A DNA stretch of 64,000 nucleotides from Papilionanthe hookeriana x Papilionanthe teres (lineage: Eukaryota > Streptophyta > Magnoliopsida > Asparagales > Orchidaceae). The translations under genes and the position numbers were made by a program. Positions 48,950 to 59,649 of the stretch are shown here, piece after piece (position 1 is the stretch's first letter; the number at the start of each line of letters is the position of its first letter). The DNA is taken from contig CM040424.1 in assembly GCA_022702705.1 (NCBI GenBank), positions 80,665,452 to 80,729,451 on the forward strand. Direction: 5' to 3'. The notes under the pieces are model-generated. The model saw nothing but the letters and a program-made list of their open reading frames with translations, was not told the DNA's origin and did not search any database.

Positions 48950-51340
48950 GTAAAGACGCTTCTGGTCTACTTTAGAAGAATGGAAGCATAGGATGGAGAA
49001 TTTCTATAACGATATAAATTGGTTTGAAGTAGTAAAATTGCAAATGCAAATACATGTTTATGATTTTTTACCAGGATCTAAAATAATTGCTCTAATATAT
49101 AGAATCCATTTTAAAGTAATGAAAATATTATGTCCTAACATTAAAAAAAAATAGCTCAACCTACAGATTGTAATACATTAATAGAAACAATGATTATGAA
49201 GTAGAAGTACAATTTAACCCTAAACGATTCATATCTCTAACTAGAATATCTCTATCATCTAGTTCTAATATTTCTTCTATTTTGATTTCTGAAATAATGG
49301 TTAATGAAGAAATAATTAATGAACCTTTAATAATGTTCAATTAAATTCTCATCAAATTCTTCATTCATTAAGAGATAATCCCTCACCTACCACATGATAA
49401 ATGAATTTTAGTTTTAAATGATATAAAATAGGAGTACATGTCATGCTATTGTGATCTATAATTATTTATCTCCTAAATATGTGAAATCTAGAGCATGGTA
49501 TAGAAACAATTTAACGAAGAAATGAAAAAGAATAATTTTCAAGTTCATATTTCGCAGCGATGACAGGTCGCAACCAAAAAGACAAGACTACTATTCCTTT
49601 TGCTAATTGGTTTACTAAAGAACATATAAAAAACATAAAACTTAACATGATAACTAGAATATAGAATATTGATCAACACAAATCAGTCTATTTATCCTCC
49701 AGCTAAATCAAGTAATAATATAAATAATGAAAATTTAAAATTGGCTGTCTTTGGAAAAATAAATATTGTAACTCAACCATTAAAAGAGTTTATTATAATT
49801 ATTAAACAATTAAATTTCTCCAATAGCATGTTACAACTAATCTCCGATTGCCTTAGTCAGCTCGAAAGTAAAATTGATCCATTACAGAAAAAAAAAAAAT
49901 TAAGAAATTAAAAAAATATGAAATCCCTAATTCAAAAGAAATTATATAAGAAAAAAATTTATTGTTAAAGCTATTGTAATTAAAAATCATGTTATTCAAC
50001 CAAATCCATCATTTAATTATAATTTTGGTCATAGTAAACAAGATTTTGTAGAATTACTACAAAAAATTTAATCCTCACATATAATAGCTTTAGATGAAAT
50101 AATGTTAGAATATTAATGCTAGTATATAAATGGAATATTGATGGATTATCCGATCAACAAATTAGAGAAACCATTCATAGAACGTTAATGTATGCTACAA
50201 CATTACAAATCTCGACAAGACACGATTATCTAAAGTAGCTAGAATGATCATATGTGGATTTACTGGATCTCGAAAGGATGATGGGACAATTTTATGACTG
50301 AAGAACAAAAACAAAATCTTTTAAAGCGAAACAAAATTAGAAGATGCCACGCTTCCCAATACTGAAGCTATCTGTCAATTAGTAATTAATATTTTAGAAT
50401 ATTTTAGTGGAACTTATGAAGATAAAGGGGAACAAATTCGATCGTTATTACAGAAATTATCGTATCCTAGCCTTGTACATTTTAGATGGTATAAAGTTGT
50501 TTTTTTTAGGAAGAGCAATGAACTTGATTGAAGCCAGTCATAACCGTTGACATAAAGAATTTATAGAATGACTTCATAATTTATTTGTAAAAAGAATCAA
50601 GAAAACTCTTAGAAAATAGGAGACATCCTGTTTTTTTGAACACATCACTTATGACAATGTTATTAATGTTTGTTTTCAGATTGTTCTGAATTATGTTCTA
50701 ATATTAAACTAAATAATCAACTTAAAAAAGAAACAATTATGAGAGTTTTGTAAATAATTTGCTTATGAAAAAATTCTCGTTAAAAAAAAAATCATAAATC
50801 ATTAATAAAAAATAAATAAATTTAATAAACATAGAATATATAAGAAACTATTCAAAAGAAAATGTTATTTTCATTAATAAATTAATCCAAAATGATAAAA
50901 CAATTCTGCCTAAAGATCAATCTAAAGAAGCTATCTCATTTAAAAATCTTTATCGACAATTAAAGAGGAAATTTCCGAATCAATCCACCGAAAAAATTAA
51001 AGAAATATTACAAAATCAACTTGCCAAATTGTTTGAAGAAGACAAAGATCAGATGCACGAAGTTGATACGCTATCAATGACTAGAATGAGGTACCTGACA
51101 GTTGAAAAAATTTACAAATGACAATCATTCAGAAGAAAAAATCTCCATCCGACGTATAAAATTTAGCGGCAGACCTTACCATGATTCAAAAGCTATCAAA
51201 AGAAGATACGTGAAAATCCAAAACAAGCATAAATGTCATGACCAACTCAAAAATGCTCCCCACTACCCCATCTTTCCGGCATCAATAACTTTAAGTTTTT
51301 GTAATTTTATGTATTATTATCTTCTACTTAAAATTTTTAG
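48950..51340 (+). mobile_element. Endogenous caulimovirid (pararetrovirus) relic, broken
   Basis: Translation across this region gives scattered stretches that resemble the 5' part of a Caulimoviridae polyprotein: a movement-protein-like part at about 48960-49140 and 49550-49910, then a coat-protein-like part at about 50120-50620, including a short motif FRWYK near 50486. Family members integrate passively into plant chromosomes. This copy is disabled by many in-frame stops and several frameshifts. No reverse transcriptase, RNase H or protease part was found, so only a fragment is present. Genus is not resolved; assignment rests on remembered family resemblance. Confidence 0.6.
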
Positions 51341-51549
51341 AGTTTGTTAGTTTGACTAAACTCTATATATATGACTAGCATTTTGTGCTGGTGGACGAAA
51401 AAAATAAGTTTTATTTTTATAAAGTTGTAAGGTGTGCATCCTGAAACTTATTTCTCCTGTAAATTTTTATTTTAATATATATAAAATTATATTTTAATAA
51501 TTGCGGTGCTTTATTTTTTTAATTTAAATAACTAATATTCCTGAGATAC

Positions 51550-51563
51550 TATAAATATATATG
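51550..51563 (+). promoter_or_regulatory. Possible TATA box of the DUF7054 gene
   Basis: CTATAAATATATAT lies about 420 bases before the start codon and just before the composition rises in G+C. It would place transcription start near 51582 and give a leader of about 390 bases with two upstream ORFs. Confidence 0.4.
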
Positions 51564-51690
51564 AACAGTCCAAAATTAGCGGGGCGCTGGTCGCGCTTCC
51601 TTCTAAATTAGAGCTTGATAATCTACGTGAAGAATCCGTCCCCACTTCTCCGCATTACTCGAGGCTTCCGGGAACCTTCCTTAGCCGTCA

Positions 51691-51759
51691 ATGTCATCCA
51701 GCGTTGCGAGCGGGTGGACAACCGCTGCACATTCTCCGCCACTCCTTCGCTCTTTTTAA
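51691..51759 (+). other. Upstream ORF 1, 22 codons
   Basis: ATG at 51691 opens a 22-residue frame ending TAA at 51757-51759. It is in the same frame as the main start at 51973, and the frame between the TAA and 51973 is open. So the TAA either ends a real upstream ORF or has cut off an older N-terminal extension. Confidence 0.4.
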
Positions 51760-51790
51760 ACCTTCGCCTACCGCTTCTTCCTCCTTCATT

Positions 51791-51901
51791 ATGACAAGCC
51801 TCGGCTCTGCAACCCTATACCGAAAGTTCGATCTGGCCGTCTCTACCTCGCAATCCTTCCGGGTAAGGTCCCGGCTCTGCGTGATCCTGGAGCCACCATA
51901 A
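51791..51901 (+). other. Upstream ORF 2, 36 codons
   Basis: ATG at 51791 opens a 36-residue frame, not in register with the main start, ending TAA at 51899-51901, 71 bases before the main ATG. If the leader is unspliced it could reduce translation of the main frame. Confidence 0.35.
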
Positions 51902-51972
51902 GCTACGGTCGGAGCGGATCGTCTTCGATCCAACGGCCGGCGAAACAGTCGGAGGGTGTAGACAGCGCAAGG

Positions 51973-52171
51973 ATGGCTACTAAGTTTTTGATGAACGTGA
52001 CGGTGGAGCGGAGCTTGGGTCCGATACATGTGATGATGTCGCTGGATAACACGGTGATGGACTTGGTCCGGACGGCGGTGGATTTGTACGTTAAGGAGGG
52101 AAGGAGGCCGCTGCTGCAGTTTAAAGATCCGAAGGGATTCGAGCTGCACTACTCGCAATATAGCCTCGATC
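51973..52171 (+). CDS. At4g22758-like (DUF7054) protein, exon 1
   Basis: Exon 1 codes for residues 1-66 plus the first base of codon 67. It starts MATKFLMNVTVERSLGPIHV and ends GFELHYSQYSLD, the N-terminal two thirds of the conserved domain of uncharacterised plant proteins like Arabidopsis At4g22758 (ubiquitin-like fold suspected in the family, function unknown to me). KEGRRPLLQFKDP is also typical. The donor is GATC|GTACGC at 52172. It joins exon 2 at 61610 in register, giving a 100-residue product. Known relatives are usually longer at the N-terminus, and the open frame between 51760 and 51972 suggests that part of that extension may be lost or in an unrecognised exon. The start is the first in-frame ATG after the TAA at 51757. 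Confidence 0.8.
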
Positions 52172-52470
52172 GTACGCATTCTTTTGATTCGGCTTTACTT
52201 GTTAGGTCTATTAGACTGCTTGTGATATGCCTTTTTTTTTTTTTTTTTTGGGTTTTGGTACAGTTATCGTAGTTTTGAAATCGGACAAATTGTGCAGCTC
52301 ATTTGATTAATGTTATTTGATATATTATATCTACAGCGTTATATAGTAAATGTTTGTATTATTCACGAAATTCTTGTAGTTATTCTATTTTCTTAAATAA
52401 ATGGAAAGTTAGATCAAGGACGGAAGTTGTTTAAAGATAAGTGGGCTTTTGAATAATAGAATTCATTCTT

Positions 52471-52997
52471 AATACATGTTATGCAATTTTTGTTGGTTTA
52501 AGTTGATAATTATGTCGGAATATTACATGAACAATTTTTGTTGTTTTGAAGAGAAGCGTAAAACTAAGTTAAGTTTTGTCGAGATGAGAATTCTTAGGTT
52601 GACGAGTGGGTTGACACTTAAAGACAGAACGTGAAATGAATTTATCTGTGAAAGGGTTGGTGTAGCTCCTATGGTAGACAAGATTAGAGATAGTTGTCCT
52701 TGATGCTTTGATCATAATGAACGTCGACCATCTAATGACCTAGTTAGTAGAGTAGATGTTTTAGATTCAACTTATGTTAAGAAAGGGAGAGGTAGACCTA
52801 AAAAAGCTTGGGCATATTGTATAAAATATGATCTTAATTTATTCAAATTAAAGGAGAATATGACACTCAATAGGACACAATGGAGAAGCATTCATGCACC
52901 CGACTCCACTTATTGAGATAAAGGCTTGTTGTCGTTGTACATGTTATCCAATTTATGTTGGTTCGAGTTGATAATTATGTCTCAATATTACATGAAG
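52471..52997. repeat. Direct repeats of about 60 bp flanking an RTE fragment
   Basis: A unit containing TACATGTTATGCAATTTTTG, AGTTGATAATTATGTC and AATATTACATGAA at 52474-52530 recurs with a few changes at 52938-52997. The RTE 3' fragment lies between. Confidence 0.75.
52545..52937 (+). mobile_element. RTE-type LINE 3' fragment 1
   Basis: Shares with the 56.8-57.2 kb RTE end the sequences GTCGAGATGAGAATTCTTAGG, GATGTTTTAGATTC, ACTTATGTTAAGAAAGG and CCGACTCCACTTA...GATAAAGGCTTGTTGTCGTTG. That simple-repeat 3' end is typical of plant RTE elements. Confidence 0.75.
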
Positions 52998-52999
52998 AT

Positions 53000-53550
53000 T
53001 AAGTGATATTAAGTTGGATATGTTTGATTTTGTTTAATTAACTTTTCTTTATTATATAAAACAATAGAGATAAAAGATAATGATGCAGTTTTAAAGTGAC
53101 GTAGTTATATCATGGAGACTTAATATGTTATACAATTTTATTTGTCTATGATTTTTTATAGATTTTAAGTATTTAGTGCTCAAGAAGTCATTACATCTAT
53201 GTTGAAAGTGGCATAAGATTAGAATGCTATGATGATGTCAAAATTTTAAAGGATTATTGTAAAAAGGATTATATGGGAGGGAAAGTGAAATTAAAACCTA
53301 TGAAGATATGGCCGTGGGCTCATGATAAATTCAGATGGGTGGTTTGCTCACATACAACGAAGGTTATAAGAAGTTTTATGAGATGTGCAGATAAAATTAA
53401 TGTGGAATTTGAAGAAAAGAAAATAGAATCTGTTCAAATAAATTTGCACGAAAGATTTTGCAAGCAACATTCAACAAGAATGAATGGAAAAGGAGGATTC
53501 ATAGAACTCAACTTATAGATGGAGGTAATGGTCGAGGTCGAGGTGGTAAA
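53000..53550. other. Intronic stretch, possible Copia remnant
   Basis: An 81-codon frame at 53273-53518 and the following DGGNGRGRGG-like reading and WHIDVGSDHSNN could be remnants of a Copia gag/protease region, but the match is weak. Confidence 0.25.
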
Positions 53551-54750
53551 ATTATGAAGTGTACTTTATTCAACCTTGTCTAATCAATATTCAATGAGTC
53601 ATTGTGATGTCAAAATGTATGAGCTAATTTATCTCTTTTTAAAAATAATGAAAATTTTATGAAGACTTGGCATATTGATGTTGGTAGTGATCATTCTAAT
53701 AATGTTAATCCCATTAGCAATGCAGGTTGCAAACCTTTTCTTGAAAGTGCATAAATTTTCTTGTCTTCAAGAAATATGAAGGATGGTTTTTGGGAATTGA
53801 GAAACTTGATTACTTAATTTCATTATAGATTATGGAAAGGTCAAGATTCATTCTGTTATAATATATATTTTTTAATAACTTTACGCCTACATCTGTTGCT
53901 GTGGGCCTTTTCCACCACTTAAAAGGCAGCTTTCATATATATAGACTATTTACTTCAAGATTAACATTTATGCACAGTTTAGTATATAATCAAGCCTAAT
54001 GGTATATTATTTCTTTGTCTATTCAGACTAATTATTTATAATCAACTAGCATAAACTAATCCTAATCAGCCCACCCTGTTAGAATTCTCTTTTGTGGTAG
54101 TTTTAGCAATGCTTGCATCACATACATTAACTTTACAGTATTGAAGTCCACAATGCTAAGCTTTAACCTCAGACAAGGAAAGGCTGACACAAATGTTGAA
54201 CTTCTACTGTTATATCACTAGCCAATTGTCTTCTTGATGCAAACCTTTATGTTCATTTCTTTGTGCTAGTTGATGGAGGTGAGGGTAAGCAATTTCTTAA
54301 ATTGATATAAAAACGGGCCACATAATTTCTCTTTCTACCATACATGTCAGTTTTTAGTTACTTTTACTTGGAGGGTGGTTGCTGCCATCCAAATTTGGTT
54401 TTAGGGCAAGCAATGTGATATGTTTATAGAGGAGATCGAAAAAACATGTAATTTGATATGGTTGAGATAAATGGAGCAGAAAAATGAAATTTTATTATGT
54501 TTGGAGTTGCACGACTCAAATGCTGTTGTTTATATTTTCTAAATCAAGTTCAAGGACTCATTTGTGATATTGGGAGCAAATTTCATTGTAATTTGCTCAT
54601 AAGATCTTACATTTTGTATGCACTACACATAGGATTGTCCTTGTTACATAGAAGTGATTTCTCCCCTTCCTATACGTGCCTGAGTTAGGTTACATTTTGG
54701 GATCAAATTTCATTGTAATTTGCTTTTACCTGTCTACTTCTGTTTTACTT
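53551..54750. repeat. Segmental duplication, copy 1, first block
   Basis: Matches 61870-63085 almost continuously, starting at ATTATGAAGTGTACTTTATT. Shared landmarks include AAGGCAGCTTTCATATAT, CACCCTGTTAGAATTCTC and GAGGGTAAGCAATTTCTTAA. Confidence 0.85.
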
Positions 54751-56206
54751 AATTGCTCTTCAAAATCTTTTGGGAGTGGTAGCCCATATTATTCCCAAAT
54801 GATCATTTTGGACTTTAACTCGAGTAGGCAATGATTTAAGTGGGTTATTGTGGCTACTTTGAGACCTTCATAAGTTTTTTGAATATGCTTTTTAATTTGT
54901 TCTCATTTATAATCATTTTGGCATATTTATAATCATTTAATGAAGAATATAGAGTCATATTAGATTTTACTTTATCGTACACTTTTGTGTATTACTAATA
55001 CATTTAAGAAAAGAGATGAGCATATTATTACTTATAATAATGGATCTAATAAAACACATGTTGATTAGCAAGAACAAGAGATTGTCGATAATGTAAAAAT
55101 TGTAAGGTCATACCAAGTGAAGATTTAAGTACTCAACATCGATTATTAGTTCTAGATTTTAAAGTGAAGAGTTGTAAAATGAAGAATACAAGGAACATTG
55201 TCGTAAAATTAGATGTGACACCTAATAGACACAAATAAAAGTATTTATCAATAAACTTCAAGATTTCGAGATTTGGGATGTTCATGAAGAAGTAAATTTT
55301 ATGTGAGATAAAGTGACAAACACTATTAAATAAGCGGTAAAAAATGTACTTGAACAACAATAAAAAAAGTTTATTTAAATAAAAATAGTTGATGATGGAA
55401 TAATAATGTGCAAGAAAAGATAAAATATAAGAAGTTATGTCATAAAAGTTAGTTTAAATGTAAAAGTTTAGAGAACTGAGAAAAATATAAAATGTCCCAT
55501 AGAGACTCTAAGAGAACAATCTGTGATGTTAAAAATTCTACTTTTTAATGATCTTTATAATTGATTAGATACTAAAGAGGGTAAAACATATATGTATAAA
55601 TTAGGCAAACAAAGAGGAAAAAAAAGTAAAGATTTAAATCAAATAAAGTGTATTAAAGATGAAAATTTAAAAATGATTTTCTTAAAAAAGATATTCAACA
55701 TAGTTGTGTGAGTTATTTTGATAAACTTTTTAATGAAGTTTCTGAAAATACGATCTTAATATCGTTAATAATAATAAAATGATTTATTTCTACTGTCGCA
55801 TTAGTAAAAAAGAAATTGATGATGCTTTAAAAAAATCAAGGGTGGAAAGTCTATAGGACCTGATGATATCCTAATTGAATGTGGAAATATATTAGAGATT
55901 TGAGAGTTTTTTGGCTTACTAAACTCTTTAATATTATTTTAAAAAAATGCTCAAGGAGTGGAGGAAGAGTATTTTAGTCCTCATTTTTGAGAATAAAGGG
56001 GATACACAAGAGTGTGCAAATTAACGAGTAATTAAGTTGATGTTTTATACTTTAAAATTATGGGAGTAATTGAACATAGGTTAAGACGTATTACAATAAT
56101 TTCTCATAATCAATTTGGATTTATGTCCGGCAGGTCTACGATGGAAGCTATAAATTTATTGAGAGGTTTGATGGAGAAGTTCAGATAGAATATGTAGAAT
56201 CTACAT

Positions 56207-56794
56207 ATGACTTTTATTGATTTAGAAAAAGATTACGATAAGGTTCCAAGAGATATCTTTTGGAGAGTTATAGAGAAGAAAGGTGTTGATACGACTTATA
56301 TTCAAGTCATTAAAGATATTTATACTAGAGCTATTGCTTTTGTTCGAGCTAAAGGAGGATTGACCAAATATTTTTCTAATTCAATTGGATTACATCAGGG
56401 ATCGATTGTAAGCCCATATCTTTTTTCTTTAGTTATGGTTGCTCTTACTGGAAATTTACAGGAGGATGTACCATGGTGTATGCTTTTTGCTGATGTTATC
56501 CTTCTCGTGGATAAGACAAGAGAGAAAGTTCGGGAAAAACTTAAATTATGGAGGCCTATAATGAAGTCTAAAGTTATTCATTCGAGTAGAAATAAGACTG
56601 AATACATGGAATGTAATTTTTGTAGTAGTAGCTCTAGTGATAGAATTGTAACTATGGGTGATCAAATTATTAAAATGTGTGGATGCTTTAGACATGTCAG
56701 GAGTATTGTTCAAAGTGATGGTGATATAGATGGGGATACTATTAGTAGAATTCTTCAGGCCCATTGTGTGATAGAAAAGTACTGCTTAGACTGA
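56207..56794 (+). pseudogene. RTE reverse transcriptase, C-terminal part
   Basis: A 195-codon open piece covering the catalytic core of an RTE-type reverse transcriptase. The first aspartate motif (FIDLEKDYDKVPR) is present, but the FADD box reads FADV at about 56489-56500, so the enzyme would be inactive. Upstream sequence (from about 55010) contains endonuclease-to-RT remnants with many stops. Confidence 0.8.
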
Positions 56795-57233
56795 AAGATA
56801 ATTTTATAAGATGGTGGTGAGACCTATATGCTCAATGCTTTGAATGTTGGTCTTTAAAAGAGAATCATAAACTAAGTGTTTTCGAGATGAGTGCTTAGGT
56901 TGATGAGTGGCTTTACACTTAGAGTCAAAATGCGAAATGAATATATACGTGATAGGGTTGGGATAGCTCCAGTGGCAGACAAAATTAAAAAGATCCGCAT
57001 TAGATGATTTGGTCACATTAAATTTTGACAATCTGATGGTTCGATTGGGAGAGTAGATGTTTTAGATTCAACTTATGTTAAGAAAGGTAGAGGTAGACTT
57101 AGAAAAACTGGGGCATATTGTATAAAAATGATCATAGGACGCAATAGAGAAAAATGATTCATGTAGCCGACCCCACTTAGTGGGATAAAAGTTTGTTGTT
57201 GTTGTTATAATCATTTTGGCCTTTAAAAGAGAA

Positions 57234-57754
57234 TAGGGCTGGCAATTTGGCTCGTTGTTCGCGAATAGCTCGTGTTCGGCTCGTTAAGTAGCTCGTGTTC
57301 AGTTTATTCGTTAAGCCTAACGAGCCGAACACGAACAAATTTTTAAGCTCGAAATGTTAACGAGCCGAACACGAACAACTGTTTGTTCGCTCGTGTTCGA
57401 TTCGAATTGGCTCGAAATAAAAAAATAATCATATAATTATTTATATAATAACTTATCATATATATTATTTATATATTAATATATTATATATATTTATATT
57501 TAAGTTTAAATCATAATTCGTTGTGTGTTAGCGTGGTTATGCTTCTTGTTTCCATTCATTTGGTCCAGGTTCGAATCCGACGCTAGACATATATTTTTTT
57601 CAATTAATTTTAACGAGCCAATTTCGAGCCGAACACAAACACACCTTTCACGAGCCATTTCGAACATGAGCCGATTTCGAGCCGAGCTAATTTCAAACGA
57701 GCCGAACATGAGCCAAGCCTGAGCTCGCTCAAGCTTGGCTCATTTACAGCCCTA
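57234..57754. mobile_element. hAT-type MITE, 521 bp, with tRNA-like module
   Basis: Ends TAGGGCTGGCAATTTGGC on the left and, inverted, TAGGGCTGTAAATGAGCC on the right, flanked by AAAGAGAA (57226-57233) and AAGGAGAA (57755-57762), 7 of 8 alike. Subterminal GTTCGGCTCG/GAGCCGAACACGA repeats match the 39.8 kb copy in the opposite orientation. The centre is AT-rich and then carries the tRNA-like stretch at 57528-57586. No transposase. Confidence 0.85.
57528..57586 (+). other. tRNA-like relic inside the MITE
   Basis: GGTTCGAATCC at 57568-57578 is an exact tRNA B-box. TAGCGTGGTTATGC about 40 bases upstream resembles a D-arm/A-box region, and TAGCG (57529-57533) can pair with CGCTA (57581-57585). 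It is too short and mispaired to be a working tRNA. A degenerate counterpart exists in the 39.8 kb MITE. Confidence 0.45.
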
Positions 57755-58164
57755 AAGGAGAAGCATCAAACATAGTTTAAGTGTTGTTGAGATGAGAATG
57801 CTTTGGTGGATGAGTGGCTTGACAGTTAGAGATAAAATGCAAAATGAATATTTCTGTGATAGGTTGGTGTATCTCCAGTGGCGGACAAGATTAGAGAGTC
57901 GTTTTAGATGGTTTGGTCACATTGAATATCGACTATCTGATGATCCAGATAGAATAGTAGATGTTTTAGATTTGATTTATGTTAAGAAAGGCAGAGATAG
58001 ACCTAAAATACTTGGGCATATTGGAAAATGATTTTAATCTATTAGAATTAAATGAAAATACGACACTCAATAGGATGCAATGGAGAAAAAGAATTCATGT
58101 AATCAACCTCCCTTAGTGGGATAAATACTTGTTATTGTTGTTGTTGTTGTTATAATCATTTTGG

Positions 58165-59649
58165 TCGTTTCATACTTGAATCGAGTTTAATACATTCAAT
58201 CATATTTGGGGGAATGAATTAATTGATGATTATTATGGTGATATAGGAATAGTTAATCAAGCCAATTAGTCATTGATTTTAGGTTAGGAAGCCAAGCTGC
58301 ATAATCGAGCGATGACTGTTTGTCTTACATTATTCGCTAAGTGCTCAAGTTTGGAATGAGCAAATAGCTTTCTCTTCTGATTTTGATCGAGAAGGCTTGG
58401 GGACTTGGGCTTAGTAGCTTTACATCTTTGCTTGTTGGTTGTGGGTTTGTTGCCACTGCGTGGCCCATCGCACAGAGGGCCAAATCATGATGTAAACATT
58501 TGAGTTATGAATATGTTAAATCAATTATAATCCATAAGCAATTAAGCCGATCGCTCGCTGCATTTATCATTTTCTTTGTTCTATTTTTTTCAATATAATT
58601 CTTGATTTTTTTTTTCTCAGAGGAAAATTAGCCAAGTCATAGTACCAATTAATCAATTTAGGCGCCTTGGATGCTTTAGTATGCTCGGTCAATTCTTTTG
58701 AGTCTTTTTGGAGTGAGTGATCATTTTCGCTTAGGCATTAGGGCAAGCATGTTAATCTATGCGTTCAAGCTGACTAAAAGATCTTTTTTTTTTTTAATAT
58801 GCAACATGCATATTTGTATGTTTATATTAACCACATACATATGTCCACGTGTAACTATTTCAATTAAAATTAGTACACATTATTGATATTTCAAGTTGGT
58901 GTCAGGCTGGCTCGATTCCATTTTGGCCTATAGCTCAAAATCGTTTCAAAGATTAGATAGAACCAAAATTTGCCTCATTGTTCAACTCGTTTGGGTCAAT
59001 CTAAGTATCAAAAGTTGATTCAATTTTTGAGCTATTTTCGATTTTCGAGCTAAAATTTCAGCCCCACCAAAAACATCATATACTATGTTTGGTTGCATCA
59101 TCGAGTAAAATAGGACTAATCATTGATTTTTAACCGATCAACTCATTCAACCAGTTGAGGGTTGACTTGCTTGCTTCAAGCCACATGCGAGCTGGCTAAT
59201 GATTTGATGCTAGTTGCTCAGTATCGTTCATCGGAACCAATCACCCATCTACATGTAATTGGTTGCACTCTTGGTTTAACTTTGGGACGAGCACATGGTG
59301 GTGGAACTAGCCAATACGAGTTAAAGATCAGGTGATGTTGGTCAGGTCTGACTTCTAATGAAAGACTTTTATTTAGACTTTCTTGAAAGGCCTCGTAGAT
59401 GGCAACTTTCGCCAAGCTTTCAATGGAAACTTTCTGGTTTCATTACTTTGCTTGCTCTAATCCTTGATGGCCAGTATATTTTTCTTACGAGTGCAGTGCA
59501 AAAATTGACTCCTAATTATTTATCTGGGGTCATTTTTTTCCAAGAGTTTATAAATGTCTTAAAATTTGTCCGTATATTCATATAATTGGGGCTAAAATAG
59601 TATCCAATAGGAATTATTTCACTCGATATTAAAATAATCTCGAGGTTCA
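58165..59649. repeat. Intron segment, partly duplicated downstream
   Basis: 58755-59540 matches 63105-63850 (ATATTAACCA(C/T)ATACATATG, then CTTTCAAT(G/A)GAAACTTTCTGG). 58165-58750 has no counterpart in copy 2 and no recognised element. Confidence 0.7.

Larger units (their letters stand above)
54907..58164 (+). mobile_element. RTE-type LINE cluster with nested hAT MITE
   Basis: An RTE element spans about 54,990-57,204. Its 5' part is decayed; the reverse transcriptase ORF at 56207-56794 reads FIDLEKDYDKVPRDIFWRVI, GLHQGSIVSPYLFSLVM and WCMLFADVILLVD, where the catalytic FADD is changed to FADV. The 3' end is GTTGTTGTT. A second 3' fragment at 57763-58149 follows, interrupted at its start by an hAT-type MITE. 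The 15-bp string TTATAATCATTTTGG occurs at 54907, 57205 and 58150, consistent with target duplications from two insertions at one site. Confidence 0.8.

Noticed and set aside
51694..52179. 161-codon minus-strand frame opposite DUF7054 exon 1
   Set aside because: Antisense shadow of the conserved exon, without homology of its own.
57568..57578. Functional tRNA gene at the B-box
   Set aside because: No complete cloverleaf can be drawn and the acceptor stem is only about five pairs; kept as a tRNA-like relic only.
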